Positions 8,338-17,122 of a DNA stretch of 64,000 nucleotides are shown piece after piece (the stretch's first letter is position 1; the number at the start of each line of letters is the position of its first letter). The notes beneath the pieces are model-generated. The model was not told where the DNA came from and made no database searches. It saw nothing but the letters and a program-made list of their open reading frames with translations. This DNA comes from Corynebacterium nuruki S6-4 (GTDB taxonomy: Bacteria > Actinomycetota > Actinomycetes > Mycobacteriales > Mycobacteriaceae). The translations under genes were made by a program, and so were the position numbers. The stretch is taken from contig NZ_CP042429.1 in NCBI RefSeq assembly GCF_007970465.1, positions 1,798,001 to 1,862,000 of the forward strand, in the 5' to 3' direction.

Positions 8338-8366
8338 ACGCCGTCACTCGCGCAACGGCTCCTGAC

Positions 8367-8396
8367 ACACTACAACAGGCCCCGGCTGCGTCACAA
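8367..8396 (-). promoter_or_regulatory. promoter of tRNA-Ser
   Basis: On the minus strand TTGTGA (8396-8391), 18 bases, TAGTGT (8372-8367). The predicted transcript starts about 20 bases before the tRNA. It is back to back with the aminotransferase promoter. Confidence 0.6.
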
Positions 8397-8424
8397 AACA
8401 CCGGGGAGCACTACTGTTGACCTC

Positions 8425-9507
8425 ATGATCCGCCGCGCTCTCGAGTCCATTCCCACCTACGTCCCCGGGTCCGCCGGGGACGGTTCCCGCCCCACGCTCA
8501 AGCTCTCGAGCAACGAGAGTGTGCGCGGCCCGCTGCCCTCGGTCGCCGCCGCGGCAGCCCACGCCGTCGCCGCCGCGAACCGCTACCCGGACATGGCCGC
8601 GACCGGTGTGCGCACCGCTCTCGCACAGTGGCTCAGCGAAACGTCCTCACTCCCGCTCAGCGTCGGGAACATCGCCGTGGGTGCCGGGTCGTCGGCGCTG
8701 ATCCAGCAGGCGATCCAGGCGACCTGTGATGACGGGGACGAGGTCATCTACGCGTGGCGCAGCTTCGAGGCCTACCCGATCCTCACCCGGGTCGCCGGCG
8801 CGACGCCGGTGGAGATCCCCCTCGACCGCAACTACCGGCACGATCTGCGCGCCATGGCCGCGGCGGTGACCGACCGCACCCGGCTCATCATCGTCTGCAA
8901 CCCGAACAACCCGACGGGCACCACGGTCACCCGCACCGAGCTCGCCGACTTCCTCGACATGGTGCCCGACGATGTCCAGGTGCTCCTCGACGAGGCGTAC
9001 TTCGAGTACGTCCGGAACTCCTCGAGCCCCGACGGCCTGTCGCTGCTGGCGATGCACCCGAACCTGGCGGTGGCCCGCACCTTCTCGAAGGCCTACGGGC
9101 TGGCCGGGGTCCGGCTGGGATACCTGGTGGGGCGTCCGGAGTTCATCGAGGCGGTCAACAAGGTGTGCATCCCGTTCAGTGTCAACGCCGTCGCGGAGGC
9201 CATGGGCGAGGCGTGCATCGCCGCCGGCGCGGAGCTGCGGGCCCGGACCGACGAGACGGTGGACCAGCGCGGTCGGCTGCTGGACGCCCTGCCCGAGGAT
9301 CTGCAGGTCCCCTCGCAGGCCAATTTCGTGTGGCTGCCGCTCGGCGCACGCGCCAGTGAGTTCGCCGACCGGCTCGCGGAGGCGGGCGTGGTGACCAGGT
9401 GTTTCGCCGGCGACGGCGTCCGCATCACCGTCACGGACGCTGCAGAGACCGAGGCCCTGCTCACCGCCCTCGAGCGGGCCCGCGTCGCCGATTTCGCCCA
9501 GGTGTAA
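8425..9507 (+). CDS. pat: histidinol-phosphate / aromatic amino acid aminotransferase
   Basis: A 360-residue fold-type I PLP aminotransferase. Landmarks: substrate loop LKLSSNESVRGP, CNPNNPTG (about 158-165), Asp189 in LLDEAYFEY, Schiff-base Lys222 in ARTFSKAYGLAGVRLGY and a C-terminal VRITV strand. In Corynebacterium the second HisC-like enzyme (Pat) transaminates aromatic 2-oxo acids; no other his gene is adjacent, which favours Pat over biosynthetic HisC. The ATG at 8425 is seven bases after TACTGT, a leaderless promoter. Nucleotide sequence alone cannot exclude activity on histidinol phosphate. Confidence 0.85.
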   Translation: MIRRALESIPTYVPGSAGDGSRPTLKLSSNESVRGPLPSVAAAAAHAVAAANRYPDMAATGVRTALAQWLSETSSLPLSVGNIAVGAGSSALIQQAIQATCDDGDEVIYAWRSFEAYPILTRVAGATPVEIPLDRNYRHDLRAMAAAVTDRTRLIIVCNPNNPTGTTVTRTELADFLDMVPDDVQVLLDEAYFEYVRNSSSPDGLSLLAMHPNLAVARTFSKAYGLAGVRLGYLVGRPEFIEAVNKVCIPFSVNAVAEAMGEACIAAGAELRARTDETVDQRGRLLDALPEDLQVPSQANFVWLPLGARASEFADRLAEAGVVTRCFAGDGVRITVTDAAETEALLTALERARVADFAQV

Positions 9508-9541
9508 CAGGCCCGAAACCTGCGGGACGGACCATGCGGGC

Positions 9542-10153
9542 ATGAACACCACGGACACGACCTCATTCTCCCCGCTGTTCGCCACCCGTCCCGCCGCCAC
9601 CCCGGCGGTCCACGACCTGGCGGACTTCAACTCCGCCCCGGCCGAGCAGCTGACGACACTGCTGACGTTCATGACCACCTGCCGGGAGCTCGCCCGGACC
9701 GTCATCGTCGGTCGGCCGTACCGGTCGGCCGCGGACGTGTACGCCGCCGCCTCGCGCGCCCTGCACACGCTGCCGACGCCACTGGTCACGGACATCGTCA
9801 ACGTCCACCGGCCGATCGACCGGGTACCGCTGATCGAGGACGCCGCCCGCCGCGGGCTCCTCAGCGAGGACCGGCTCGCCGAGCTCCGGGAGGACGCCCT
9901 GGGTTACGCCGCCGTCCAGGGGCATCTCTTCATCGCCGATCCGGTGGTGTGGGGGTCGCCGCAGGCGGTGGCGATGATCCCGCTGCCCGACGGAGCGACC
10001 GTCCCGCCGGTCGACGACATCGTCACCGGGCTGCTCGCCGACCTCGACCGCCGGACGCTGCTGCCGCCGGCCGACGCGTGGCGGCTCACCGTCTCCCACC
10101 TGGAGGAATCCAACCGGCAGAAGCTCGTCACACTGCTGGAACCGACAGACTGA
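9542..10153 (+). CDS. OHCU-decarboxylase-like protein
   Basis: A 203-residue protein. The N-terminal half (VHDLADFNSAPAEQLTTLL, ELARTVIVGRPYRSAADVYAAASRAL) resembles 2-oxo-4-hydroxy-4-carboxy-5-ureidoimidazoline decarboxylases (PF09349) of urate breakdown. The usual HPRIG motif is replaced by VHRPIDRVP and no urate gene lies nearby, so the call is to family likeness only. It follows the aminotransferase on the same strand after 34 bases. A cytoplasmic protein with no signal or TM segment. Confidence 0.45.
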   Translation: MNTTDTTSFSPLFATRPAATPAVHDLADFNSAPAEQLTTLLTFMTTCRELARTVIVGRPYRSAADVYAAASRALHTLPTPLVTDIVNVHRPIDRVPLIEDAARRGLLSEDRLAELREDALGYAAVQGHLFIADPVVWGSPQAVAMIPLPDGATVPPVDDIVTGLLADLDRRTLLPPADAWRLTVSHLEESNRQKLVTLLEPTD

Positions 10154-10182
10154 CAGGTGCCGGGCCACCGGGGGGCCGCAAG

Positions 10183-10914
10183 TCAGCGGTATGCGTGGGC
10201 GAGACTGCCGGTGGTCGGCCCGGCCGGGTCGGTGACCACGCAGCTGACGGTGCGGTCCTTCGCCGCCCAGCTCTCCTTCGAGGGGACGTAGGTGACCACG
10301 TCGAGGGACGACCCCCCGAAGCCGGTGCCGACGAAGTCGGTGAATTCATCGCCGGTGCACCAGTCGGCGGCGCGGTCCTTCGTCTGGGACCGGCCGGGGA
10401 ACAGCACGTCGTCGAGGGTCTGCTGTGCGTACACCTCGCCGACGTGCTGCCCGGCACAGTCGACGGTGCTGATCTCGCTCGCCTTCGTCGGCACGGTGGC
10501 CGACGTGGCTGTGCCGGACGCCGTGCCGGACGCCGAACCGGACGCTGAGTCGGTGGCGGACGGCTCCGCCGACGTGGAGGCCGCAGCCGATGCACTGGCC
10601 GACGCGCTGGCCGACGACGAGGCCGGGGCCGACGTCGAGGTCGCCCCGGAGGTCGCTGCCGTGCTCACGGTCCCCCGGTCGTCGGTCGGCTCTGCCGCAC
10701 CGTGCGCACCGTGCGCCGCCCCGTCCTCCGACCCGAGGTCGGCCAGGCAGTCACCGACCGACAGGTCGAGACCGACCTGCTGCGTCCGGGCGGAGGTGGA
10801 ACCGCCGGACGAGGAGGTGGCGTCCTGCGCCTCTCCGTCACCGGAACTGCACGCGGCGAGGGCGGGGACGAGCACCGCGGCGGCCACCGCCGCGGCCCAC
10901 AACCGGTGTGTCAC
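10183..10914 (-). CDS. septum-formation-like lipoprotein
   Basis: A 243-residue lipoprotein: hydrophobic leader, lipobox LAAC (Cys22), then a domain beginning with LSVGDC (Cys56) and continuing STVDCAGQHVGEVYAQ (Cys153) with later Cys186 and Cys225, the pattern of the Septum_form family (PF13845). Between GDC and VDC lies an insertion of almost pure Ser/Ala/Thr/Gly (about 61-147) that replaces the usual short loop. The GTG at 10914 overlaps the TGA of the methyltransferase gene by four bases (GTGA), implying translational coupling with the fatty-acid genes. Role at the cell surface; exact function unknown. Confidence 0.7.
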   Translation of the reverse strand: MTHRLWAAAVAAAVLVPALAACSSGDGEAQDATSSSGGSTSARTQQVGLDLSVGDCLADLGSEDGAAHGAHGAAEPTDDRGTVSTAATSGATSTSAPASSSASASASASAAASTSAEPSATDSASGSASGTASGTATSATVPTKASEISTVDCAGQHVGEVYAQQTLDDVLFPGRSQTKDRAADWCTGDEFTDFVGTGFGGSSLDVVTYVPSKESWAAKDRTVSCVVTDPAGPTTGSLAHAYR

Positions 10915-12290
10915 GGACGCCACCACTGCCGGGTGGGGACGTGGCCGTACCCCTCGTCGTCGAGCTTCACGGCGAGGACCTGGTGCAGCTGGATGATGTT
11001 GTGCTCGAAGCCCCACTCGGAGCCTGCCATGTAGAGGCCGAACAGCCGGGCGGTGCCCTCGTCGACGACGGTGAGCGCCTCGTCCCAGTTCGCGGCGAGC
11101 AGCTCGCACCAGTCGTGCAGGGTGCGCTGGTAGTGCGGCCGCAGGTTCTCCTCGTGGAGGACGTCGAAGCCGGTGTCCTGCATGATCTGGATGATCCGGC
11201 CGGAGCCGGTGAGCTCACCGTCGGGGAAGATGTAGCGGTCGATGAACTGGCCGGTCTTGGTCTTCCGGTTGTGGGGGCGGGTGATGCAGTGGTTGAGCAT
11301 CCGGCCGCCCGGGCGCAGCTTGCCGTAGAGGAAGCTGAAGTAGTCCTCGTAGTTCGGCACACCGATGTGCTCGAGGATGCCGATGGCGCTCACCGCGTCG
11401 AAGTCACCCTCGGTGACGTCTCGGTAGTCCATGCAGCGGACCTCGGCGAGGTCCTGGAGTCCCTCTTCCTCGATCTTCGCCTTACCCCACTCGTACTGCT
11501 CGCGGGACAGGGTCACACCGAGCGCCTTCACACCGTGGCGGGCGGCCTCGCGGACCATGCCGCCCCAGCCGCAGCCGACGTCGAGCAGCCGGTCACCGGG
11601 GTTCAGGTGCAGCTTGTCGAAGACCAGCCGGTGCTTGTTGTCCTGGGCGGCGGTCAGCGGGCCGTTGGCCTCGAGCTGCTTCTCCCAGTGCGCCGGGGTC
11701 CAGTCGCCGTCGGGGCCGGTGACGTTGTCCAGTCCCTCGTCCTCGGGGTAGTAGGCGCAGGTGTAGGCCATCGAATCGCCGAGGAAGAGCTCGTAGAAGT
11801 CGTTGCCGACGTCGTAGTGGCGGCTGACGACCTCCTTGTCGCGCTCCTTGGAGTGCCTGGACAGGCCCTCGAGCATCGCGCGCTTCCAACCGGGCAGCGT
11901 CTCCTGCTGCGGGGCCGGCTGCAGGCGGAACGCGCCGAGTGCCTTCAGGGACCGCGCGATGGTCACCAGGTCGGACGCCGAGGGCTTGCGGAACTGCCCG
12001 TAGAGCTTCTGCAGGTGGTCGAAGACGTGGTACGGGTGGCCCGGGTTCTCCCCGGAGACAATGAGCTTGCCGGTGATGTAGGCGCGGGCCAGGCCGAGGT
12101 CGCCGGGGGCGGTGACGATGTAGGCGAGGGCGTCCGGGGAGGTGACCTCCAGGCGCAGGGGGGCGTCCTCGGGTCCGGCGGTCGACCCGTCGAAGGCGGC
12201 GACGTGGAACGGCATCGGGGGTGCGATGACCTTCTCGACGATCTGTCCCACGGTGAGGGGTTCGAAACCACGGGCACTGCTGCGGCTCAT
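10911..12290 (-). CDS. tmsB: SAM-dependent fatty-acyl methyltransferase (10-methylene step)
   Basis: A 459-residue member of the cyclopropane-fatty-acid synthase family: HYDVGNDFYELFLG (158-171), SAM motif LLDVGCGWGG (about 235-244), CMDYRDV, IGILEHIGV and HCITRPH. The paired FAD oxidoreductase gene upstream is the hallmark of the tmsA-tmsB / bfaA-bfaB locus of Mycobacterium, Corynebacterium and Thermomonospora, in which this enzyme methylates the oleoyl double bond in phospholipids to 10-methylene stearate, later reduced to 10-methylstearate (tuberculostearate). AAGGAG precedes the ATG. A general CFA synthase role is less likely given the neighbour. Confidence 0.82.
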   Translation of the reverse strand: MSRSSARGFEPLTVGQIVEKVIAPPMPFHVAAFDGSTAGPEDAPLRLEVTSPDALAYIVTAPGDLGLARAYITGKLIVSGENPGHPYHVFDHLQKLYGQFRKPSASDLVTIARSLKALGAFRLQPAPQQETLPGWKRAMLEGLSRHSKERDKEVVSRHYDVGNDFYELFLGDSMAYTCAYYPEDEGLDNVTGPDGDWTPAHWEKQLEANGPLTAAQDNKHRLVFDKLHLNPGDRLLDVGCGWGGMVREAARHGVKALGVTLSREQYEWGKAKIEEEGLQDLAEVRCMDYRDVTEGDFDAVSAIGILEHIGVPNYEDYFSFLYGKLRPGGRMLNHCITRPHNRKTKTGQFIDRYIFPDGELTGSGRIIQIMQDTGFDVLHEENLRPHYQRTLHDWCELLAANWDEALTVVDEGTARLFGLYMAGSEWGFEHNIIQLHQVLAVKLDDEGYGHVPTRQWWRP

Positions 12291-12344
12291 CTGATCTCCT
12301 TGCTGTTCATGCTGTCCGGTTCCCCGGGCGGTGATGATGTGTTG

Positions 12345-13865
12345 CTAGATGCTGGTGACGGTCTTCTCGTACAGGCCGGGGAAGCGGCCGTCCGGGTCGT
12401 ACACGGCCTTCAGTTTCTCAGGCAGGTCGCCGCCGTACAGGGCGGCGAAATCCTCCCGGGTGTAGAAGGCCTCCGAGTACAGCGACTTGTGGCCGCCGAG
12501 GCCGGCGACGACGCGCTCGATCTCCCGGTTGAAGGCGCCGGGGGCGGCGTCCGGCCCCATGAGGTCGGCGGGGACCGAGGACCAGAAACCGACGTTGACC
12601 CACGTTTCACCGGGGGTGAGCGGGTACAGCGGCCAGGGGCTGGACGCCGCGACGTCGGTGTCGAGGACCTCGGTGCGGCCCGCCAGCTCCGCGGCGCCGT
12701 CGGCCAGCCGGATGGGGCACAGCCACACCGGCTCGATCTCGCAGTGGGTGAAGAACCAGGTCAGGTACTCCGGCAGGTTGGCCGGGGTGACCTCGATGTC
12801 CTGGACGACACGCTCGCGCGGCGGGCGTCCGTTGTGGGCCTCGATGCGGTCGGCGAGATCGTACTTCCGGTCCCAGCCGATGATCTTCCAGTAGAAACTG
12901 GAGCGCATGAGGTCGCGGGGCCACATGGTGCGGATCGTGGGGTTCTGGGCACCGAAGGCGCGGTTGCACCAGAACCAGTCGATGTCCCAACGCCAGATGT
13001 AGTCACGGACCGTGAGCCGGTCGTGGCTGATGCCCGACGGGTGCTGGAGGGAGCGGTAGTAGATCCGACCGTGGGTGTAGTCGCTGACGGGGCCGGGCTC
13101 GTCGGTCTGCCGACCGAGGGTGAGGTAGCCCTCGTCGAGGCTGAAGACCACGCCGTCGAGGTAGTCGACCTGTTCGCCGTCGTACTCCTTCGACTCGCTG
13201 ATCTGCGCGAGGGCGTCCGTCAGCGACTGCACGTCATTGAAACGCACGTGCCGCAGCGCGACATAGGGCGGGACCTTCTCGCAGGTGATCTTCAGTCGGA
13301 CGGTGTAACCCAGCGACCCGTAGGAGTTGGGGAAGCCGCGGAACAGGTCGGCGTTCTGCGTCGGCGAGCAGGTGAGGATCTCACCGGTGCCGGTGAGCAC
13401 GTCCATCTCCAGGACGGCCTCGTGCGGCAGCCCGTTGCGGAAACTGGTGGATTCCACGCCCATGCCGGTGACGGCGCCGCCGAGGGTGATGGTCTTCAGC
13501 TGGGGGACGACGGTGGGGACCAGGCCGAAGGGCAGGAGCGTGTCCACGAGGTCCTCGTAGGTGCACATGCCCTGCACGTCGGCGGTCTGCTCGACCGGGT
13601 CGACCTCGATGACCCCGGCGAGGCCGGAGACGTCCAGGCCGACCATGTCGCCGGAGCGGCCGCGGAAGAGGTTGGAGGTCTTCTTCGCCAGCCGGACGCG
13701 CTGTCCGGCGGGGACCGCCGCGAAACTGTCGAGCAGCCGCTGGACCGCCTGACCGTGTTCGTACCAGCCGACCGGGGGAAGATCCCGCTGGTCCAGGCCG
13801 TTGCCGATGCGGATACGGTCAGTGATCGCGCCGATGACGCCGGCCGCCTTCTGTCCCAGACTCAT
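12345..13865 (-). CDS. tmsA: FAD-binding oxidoreductase, 10-methylene reductase
   Basis: A 506-residue FAD_binding_4 (VAO/DHCR24-like) flavoprotein: FAD domain with TSNLFRGR, ITLGGAVTGMGVESTSFRNG and NSYGSLGYTVRLKI, then a long cap domain ending at GGDLPEKLKAVYDPDGRFP. In the tms/bfa pathway this partner reduces the 10-methylene group to the 10-methyl branch. It is the first gene of the operon; the ATG at 13865 follows TTAGACT by about nine bases, a leaderless start, and it is divergent from hrpB with 85 bases between. The tmsB gene starts 54 bases after its stop. Confidence 0.82.
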   Translation of the reverse strand: MSLGQKAAGVIGAITDRIRIGNGLDQRDLPPVGWYEHGQAVQRLLDSFAAVPAGQRVRLAKKTSNLFRGRSGDMVGLDVSGLAGVIEVDPVEQTADVQGMCTYEDLVDTLLPFGLVPTVVPQLKTITLGGAVTGMGVESTSFRNGLPHEAVLEMDVLTGTGEILTCSPTQNADLFRGFPNSYGSLGYTVRLKITCEKVPPYVALRHVRFNDVQSLTDALAQISESKEYDGEQVDYLDGVVFSLDEGYLTLGRQTDEPGPVSDYTHGRIYYRSLQHPSGISHDRLTVRDYIWRWDIDWFWCNRAFGAQNPTIRTMWPRDLMRSSFYWKIIGWDRKYDLADRIEAHNGRPPRERVVQDIEVTPANLPEYLTWFFTHCEIEPVWLCPIRLADGAAELAGRTEVLDTDVAASSPWPLYPLTPGETWVNVGFWSSVPADLMGPDAAPGAFNREIERVVAGLGGHKSLYSEAFYTREDFAALYGGDLPEKLKAVYDPDGRFPGLYEKTVTSI

Positions 13866-13950
13866 GGAAGGCCAGTCTAATACCTGCGCACATGCAGTGT
13901 CGGCGACCGGGGCGGTGTTCCGGGCCGGGCCGGGATCTACCCTGGTGGCC

Positions 13951-16404
13951 ATGGTTGACCTCCCTTTCGCCGCCGGTCGTGGCGACCTGCTGGCCGCGCT
14001 GCGTTCCCGGGGTGCGGCGGTGGTCCAGGCCCCGCCCGGCACCGGTAAGACCACCCTGGCCCCGCAGTACGTCCTGGAGTTCCTGCGGGACGCCGCCCCG
14101 GGTGCCGGTGCACCCGGCCGCGTCGTGGTGACGCAGCCCCGGCGGGTCGCGGCCCGCTCGGCCGCCGCCCGGATCGCCGACCTGCGGGGGACCCGGCTGG
14201 GTGACGAGGTCGGGTACACGGTCCGCGGCGACCGGAAGGCCGGCCCGGACACGGTGATCGAGATGGTGACCCCGGGTGTGCTGCTGCGTCGGCTGCTCGC
14301 CGACCCGGACCTGCCCGGCGTCGGCGCGGTGGTCATCGACGAGGTCCACGAACGCCACCTCGAGTCCGACCTGGTCTTCGGCATGCTCACCCAGCTCCGG
14401 GAGCTGCGCGACGACCTGGTGCTCGTCGCCATGTCCGCCACCCTGGACGCCGCCCGCTTCGCCGACCTGCTCGGCGGTGACGGTACCGGCGGCGGCGACC
14501 CGGTGCCGCTGGTGGACGTCCCCTCCCCCATCCACCCGCTCGACATCCGGTGGGCCACCGCCGCGGAATCCATGGTCAACCGGGACCGGCGCCACCGCAG
14601 CGCGGTCGAGGACCTGGTCACCGCCACGGTCCGCCGCGCGCTACGGGAGACGGCGTCCGGCGACATCCTCGCGTTCGTGCCCACCATCCGCGGCACCGAG
14701 ACCGTCGCCGCCGCCCTCGGCCGCGACGGTGTGACGGCCCACGCCCTCCACGGCCGGCTCAGTCCTGCGGACCAGTCCCGCATCGTCGCCGGTCACGGTG
14801 AGGACAGCCCAGGTGCCCGGCGCGTCATCGTCGCCACCGACGTCGCCGAATCCTCCCTGACGGTGCCCGGGGTGCGGGTCGTCGTCGATTCCTGCCTGGC
14901 CCGCATCTCCCGGCGCGACACCTCCCGCGGCATGTCGGTGCTGGTCACCGAGACCGCGTCCCAGGCGTCCATGACCCAGCGGGCGGGGCGTGCGGGCCGC
15001 GAGGGGCCGGGCACCGTGTACCGCTGCCTCACCGCCGAGCAGTACGCCAAGGCCCCGGCAGCCGCCCCGCCGGCGGTGCTGACCAGCGATCTCACCGGCG
15101 CCATGCTGGACGCCGCCTGCTGGGGCTCGCCCCGGGCGGCCGACCTGCCGTTGCCCGACCCGTTCCCCGTCGCCGCCGCCGACGACGCGGAGGCCACCCT
15201 GCGGGCCCTCGGGGCGGTGGACGCCGACGGTCACGCCACCGACCACGGCCGGCGGCTCGCCCGCATCCCCGCCGATCCGCGGCTCGCCCACGGCGGGCTC
15301 GTCGCCTCACAGCGGGTGGACGCCACCACCGTCGCCGCGGTCCTGGCGGTCCTCGACGGCGGGGTGGGCCGCGCGGAGGACCTGCCCCGCAATCTGCCCT
15401 CGGCGAAGGATCCGGTGGTGCGGCGGTTCCGCCGGCTGCTCGACGGCACCCGGCGGCCCGACCTCACCGGTGCGGACGCGGTGGCCTACACCGTGGCCTG
15501 TTCCTTCCCCGGCCTCGTCGCCCACCGGGTCGGGTCCGGCGACCGCTGGCTCACGGCGTCCGGTACCGGGGCGGTGTGGCGCGGTGGCGCCGGCAGTACC
15601 GACTGGATCGCCGTCGCGGACATCGCGGGGGCGGGCACCCGCTCGACCGACGGCACCGGGGCGGTCATCCGCGCGGCGGTGCCGGTTCCGGAGGATCTCG
15701 CGTTCGAGGCGGCGTCCGGACTGCGGCGCGACGGGGTGACCTGCACCTGGACCCCCGGTGGACCGGTCGGGAAGCTCCGGGCCCGGCACATCCGCGGGCT
15801 CGGCGCGATTGAGCTGTCAACCACCCCGGTCGCGGTGAAGGACCTGCCGGCCGCGGCCCGGGAACAGGCGGTGCGGACCGGGCTGGCGGAGCACGGGCTG
15901 GGCGCCCTGGACTGGTCGAGGAACGCCACCGACCTGCGGCGGCGGATCCAGTACCTGCATGACCAGGGGGTGTCGGGCTACCCCGATGTCGCGGACGCCT
16001 CCCACGCCGGCCGACTGCTGGAGTTCGTGGTGCCTGAGCTGGCCGCGGGGCGGCGTCCCGATCTGGCGGGACTGCTGCGCGGCCTCATCCCGTGGGACCG
16101 GCACCTGGATGCGGACGCTCCGACGTCGCTGGATCTGCCGGCCGGCCGCACGGTGCGGCTGCGGTATCCGGAGGTGGACACCCACGGTCCGGTGGTCGTG
16201 GCGACGAAGCTGCAGGACTGTTTCGGGCTGGCGGCCTCCCCGGAGGTCGCGGGGCGGCGGATCCAGTTCCAGCTGCTCTCCCCGGCGCAGCGTCCGCTGG
16301 CGGTCACCGACGACCTGGCGAGTTTCTGGGCCGGGCCGTACCGGCAGGTGCGTTCGGAGATGCGGGGGCGGTACCCGAAGCACCCGTGGCCGGAGAATCC
16401 GTAG
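13951..16404 (+). CDS. hrpB: ATP-dependent helicase HrpB
   Basis: An 817-residue DEAH/RHA helicase. Motif I APPGTGKTT (27-35), motif Ia TQPRRVAARS, DEVHERH (DEVH box about 129-135), SAT motif AMSATLDA, motif V TDVAESSLTVPGV, motif VI QRAGRAGREGPG, helicase-associated domain and the HrpB C-terminal end RYPKHPWPENP. Length matches the family (about 800-830). TACCCT eight bases before the ATG suggests a leaderless transcript. A probable RNA helicase; its physiological role in actinobacteria is poorly known. Confidence 0.93.
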   Translation: MVDLPFAAGRGDLLAALRSRGAAVVQAPPGTGKTTLAPQYVLEFLRDAAPGAGAPGRVVVTQPRRVAARSAAARIADLRGTRLGDEVGYTVRGDRKAGPDTVIEMVTPGVLLRRLLADPDLPGVGAVVIDEVHERHLESDLVFGMLTQLRELRDDLVLVAMSATLDAARFADLLGGDGTGGGDPVPLVDVPSPIHPLDIRWATAAESMVNRDRRHRSAVEDLVTATVRRALRETASGDILAFVPTIRGTETVAAALGRDGVTAHALHGRLSPADQSRIVAGHGEDSPGARRVIVATDVAESSLTVPGVRVVVDSCLARISRRDTSRGMSVLVTETASQASMTQRAGRAGREGPGTVYRCLTAEQYAKAPAAAPPAVLTSDLTGAMLDAACWGSPRAADLPLPDPFPVAAADDAEATLRALGAVDADGHATDHGRRLARIPADPRLAHGGLVASQRVDATTVAAVLAVLDGGVGRAEDLPRNLPSAKDPVVRRFRRLLDGTRRPDLTGADAVAYTVACSFPGLVAHRVGSGDRWLTASGTGAVWRGGAGSTDWIAVADIAGAGTRSTDGTGAVIRAAVPVPEDLAFEAASGLRRDGVTCTWTPGGPVGKLRARHIRGLGAIELSTTPVAVKDLPAAAREQAVRTGLAEHGLGALDWSRNATDLRRRIQYLHDQGVSGYPDVADASHAGRLLEFVVPELAAGRRPDLAGLLRGLIPWDRHLDADAPTSLDLPAGRTVRLRYPEVDTHGPVVVATKLQDCFGLAASPEVAGRRIQFQLLSPAQRPLAVTDDLASFWAGPYRQVRSEMRGRYPKHPWPENP

Positions 16405-16580
16405 GCTGCCCCTCTCCGTCCACAGCCCCCGGGTTGTCCACAGGCTCCTGCGCTTTCGCAGAGACACCGACGAAAACTCTGCACAGGACCGGCTACGATC
16501 GTGGCCACTCCACCGCGCCCGGCGGAGATGATGACGGGGGAAGCCATGTTCTCGGAATACGCCTTTACCTGCCCTTTGAA

Positions 16581-16594
16581 ACAAGGTAGCTTGT
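16581..16594. promoter_or_regulatory. inverted repeat before the toxin-antitoxin-like pair
   Basis: ACAAG-GTAG-CTTGT, a perfect 5-bp inverted repeat that spans the ribosome-binding AAGG and abuts the first start codon. It could be an autoregulatory operator or an mRNA hairpin; no binding data are implied. Confidence 0.35.
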
Positions 16595-16595
16595 G

Positions 16596-16826
16596 ATGCT
16601 GTGGGAACACATCAGAATTGCAGATCCCGCACACCGGCATGGAATCCGCGACGAAGACATCCTGCACGCTGTACGGAATGCCTGGTCGTACACCATCGGA
16701 ACACACGACATGCGAATCGCCGTCGGCCCCGGAGCAGACGGAACGCCTCTCGAAATAGGTTTCGTACGGGCCGAGGGCGAATCGGTTATCCTGCACGCGA
16801 TGCAGGCACGGAAAAAGTTCCTGTGA
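16596..16826 (+). CDS. putative toxin of a small toxin-antitoxin module
   Basis: A 76-residue protein. It opens with an HGI-type segment (RHGIRDEDILHAVRNA), has a central IAVGPGADGTPLEIGFV strand pair and ends VILHAMQARKKFL. The HAM-x-AR-x-KFL ending is shared by small actinobacterial RelE/BrnT-like proteins encoded just before a helical partner. AAGG lies nine bases before the ATG (GTG at 16593 also possible). The next gene starts 14 bases downstream. Catalytic residues cannot be assigned from sequence alone. Confidence 0.55.
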   Translation: MLWEHIRIADPAHRHGIRDEDILHAVRNAWSYTIGTHDMRIAVGPGADGTPLEIGFVRAEGESVILHAMQARKKFL

Positions 16827-16840
16827 AGGAAGGCACACTC

Positions 16841-17095
16841 ATGCCACGCACCATCGGCGAAATCCTCGCCCATGCCGAAGCGCTCGCGGACCGGTTCGAG
16901 TCCGGTGACACCGGAGGCCCCCGCCTGTCCCCTGCCGAGTACGCCCTGTACGAAGCTGCCCGGGACCGCGCCGAGGCAGAGTCCCGCCTCGCAGAGGCTG
17001 TCGCATCAGCCCGGGATCAGGGACTGTCCTGGGAAAAGGTCGGCGCACTCGTCGGAACCAGTGGCGAAGCCGCCCGCCAGCGGTACAGTGCCTGA
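16841..17095 (+). CDS. putative antitoxin with HTH-like C-terminus
   Basis: An 84-residue, largely helical acidic protein. The last third (AVASARDQGLSWEKVGALVGTSGEAARQRYSA) is a helix-turn-helix of the kind seen in actinobacterial antitoxins paired with the HAMxARxKFL protein. A strong GAAGGAAGG sits upstream of the ATG, and the 14-base gap shows co-transcription. It would bind the toxin and probably the operator near 16581. Confidence 0.55.
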   Translation: MPRTIGEILAHAEALADRFESGDTGGPRLSPAEYALYEAARDRAEAESRLAEAVASARDQGLSWEKVGALVGTSGEAARQRYSA

Positions 17096-17122
17096 CCGGT
17101 TCCCCGGAAGGCGAGCCGCCGG

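Noticed and set aside
10590..13880. A 1,096-codon open frame on the plus strand
   Set aside because: It is antisense to the tmsA and tmsB genes, which have full family motifs; the frame is open only because of GC-rich codon use.
12345..14783. An 812-codon reading that extends tmsA upstream
   Set aside because: The extra 306 codons are Arg/Ser-rich antisense of hrpB; the real start with a -10 box is at 13865.
16546..16596. A 16-codon ORF (MFSEYAFTCPLKQGSL) just before the toxin-like gene
   Set aside because: It has a plausible ribosome site and its stop overlaps the toxin start, but no hairpin or conservation evidence supports a leader function.
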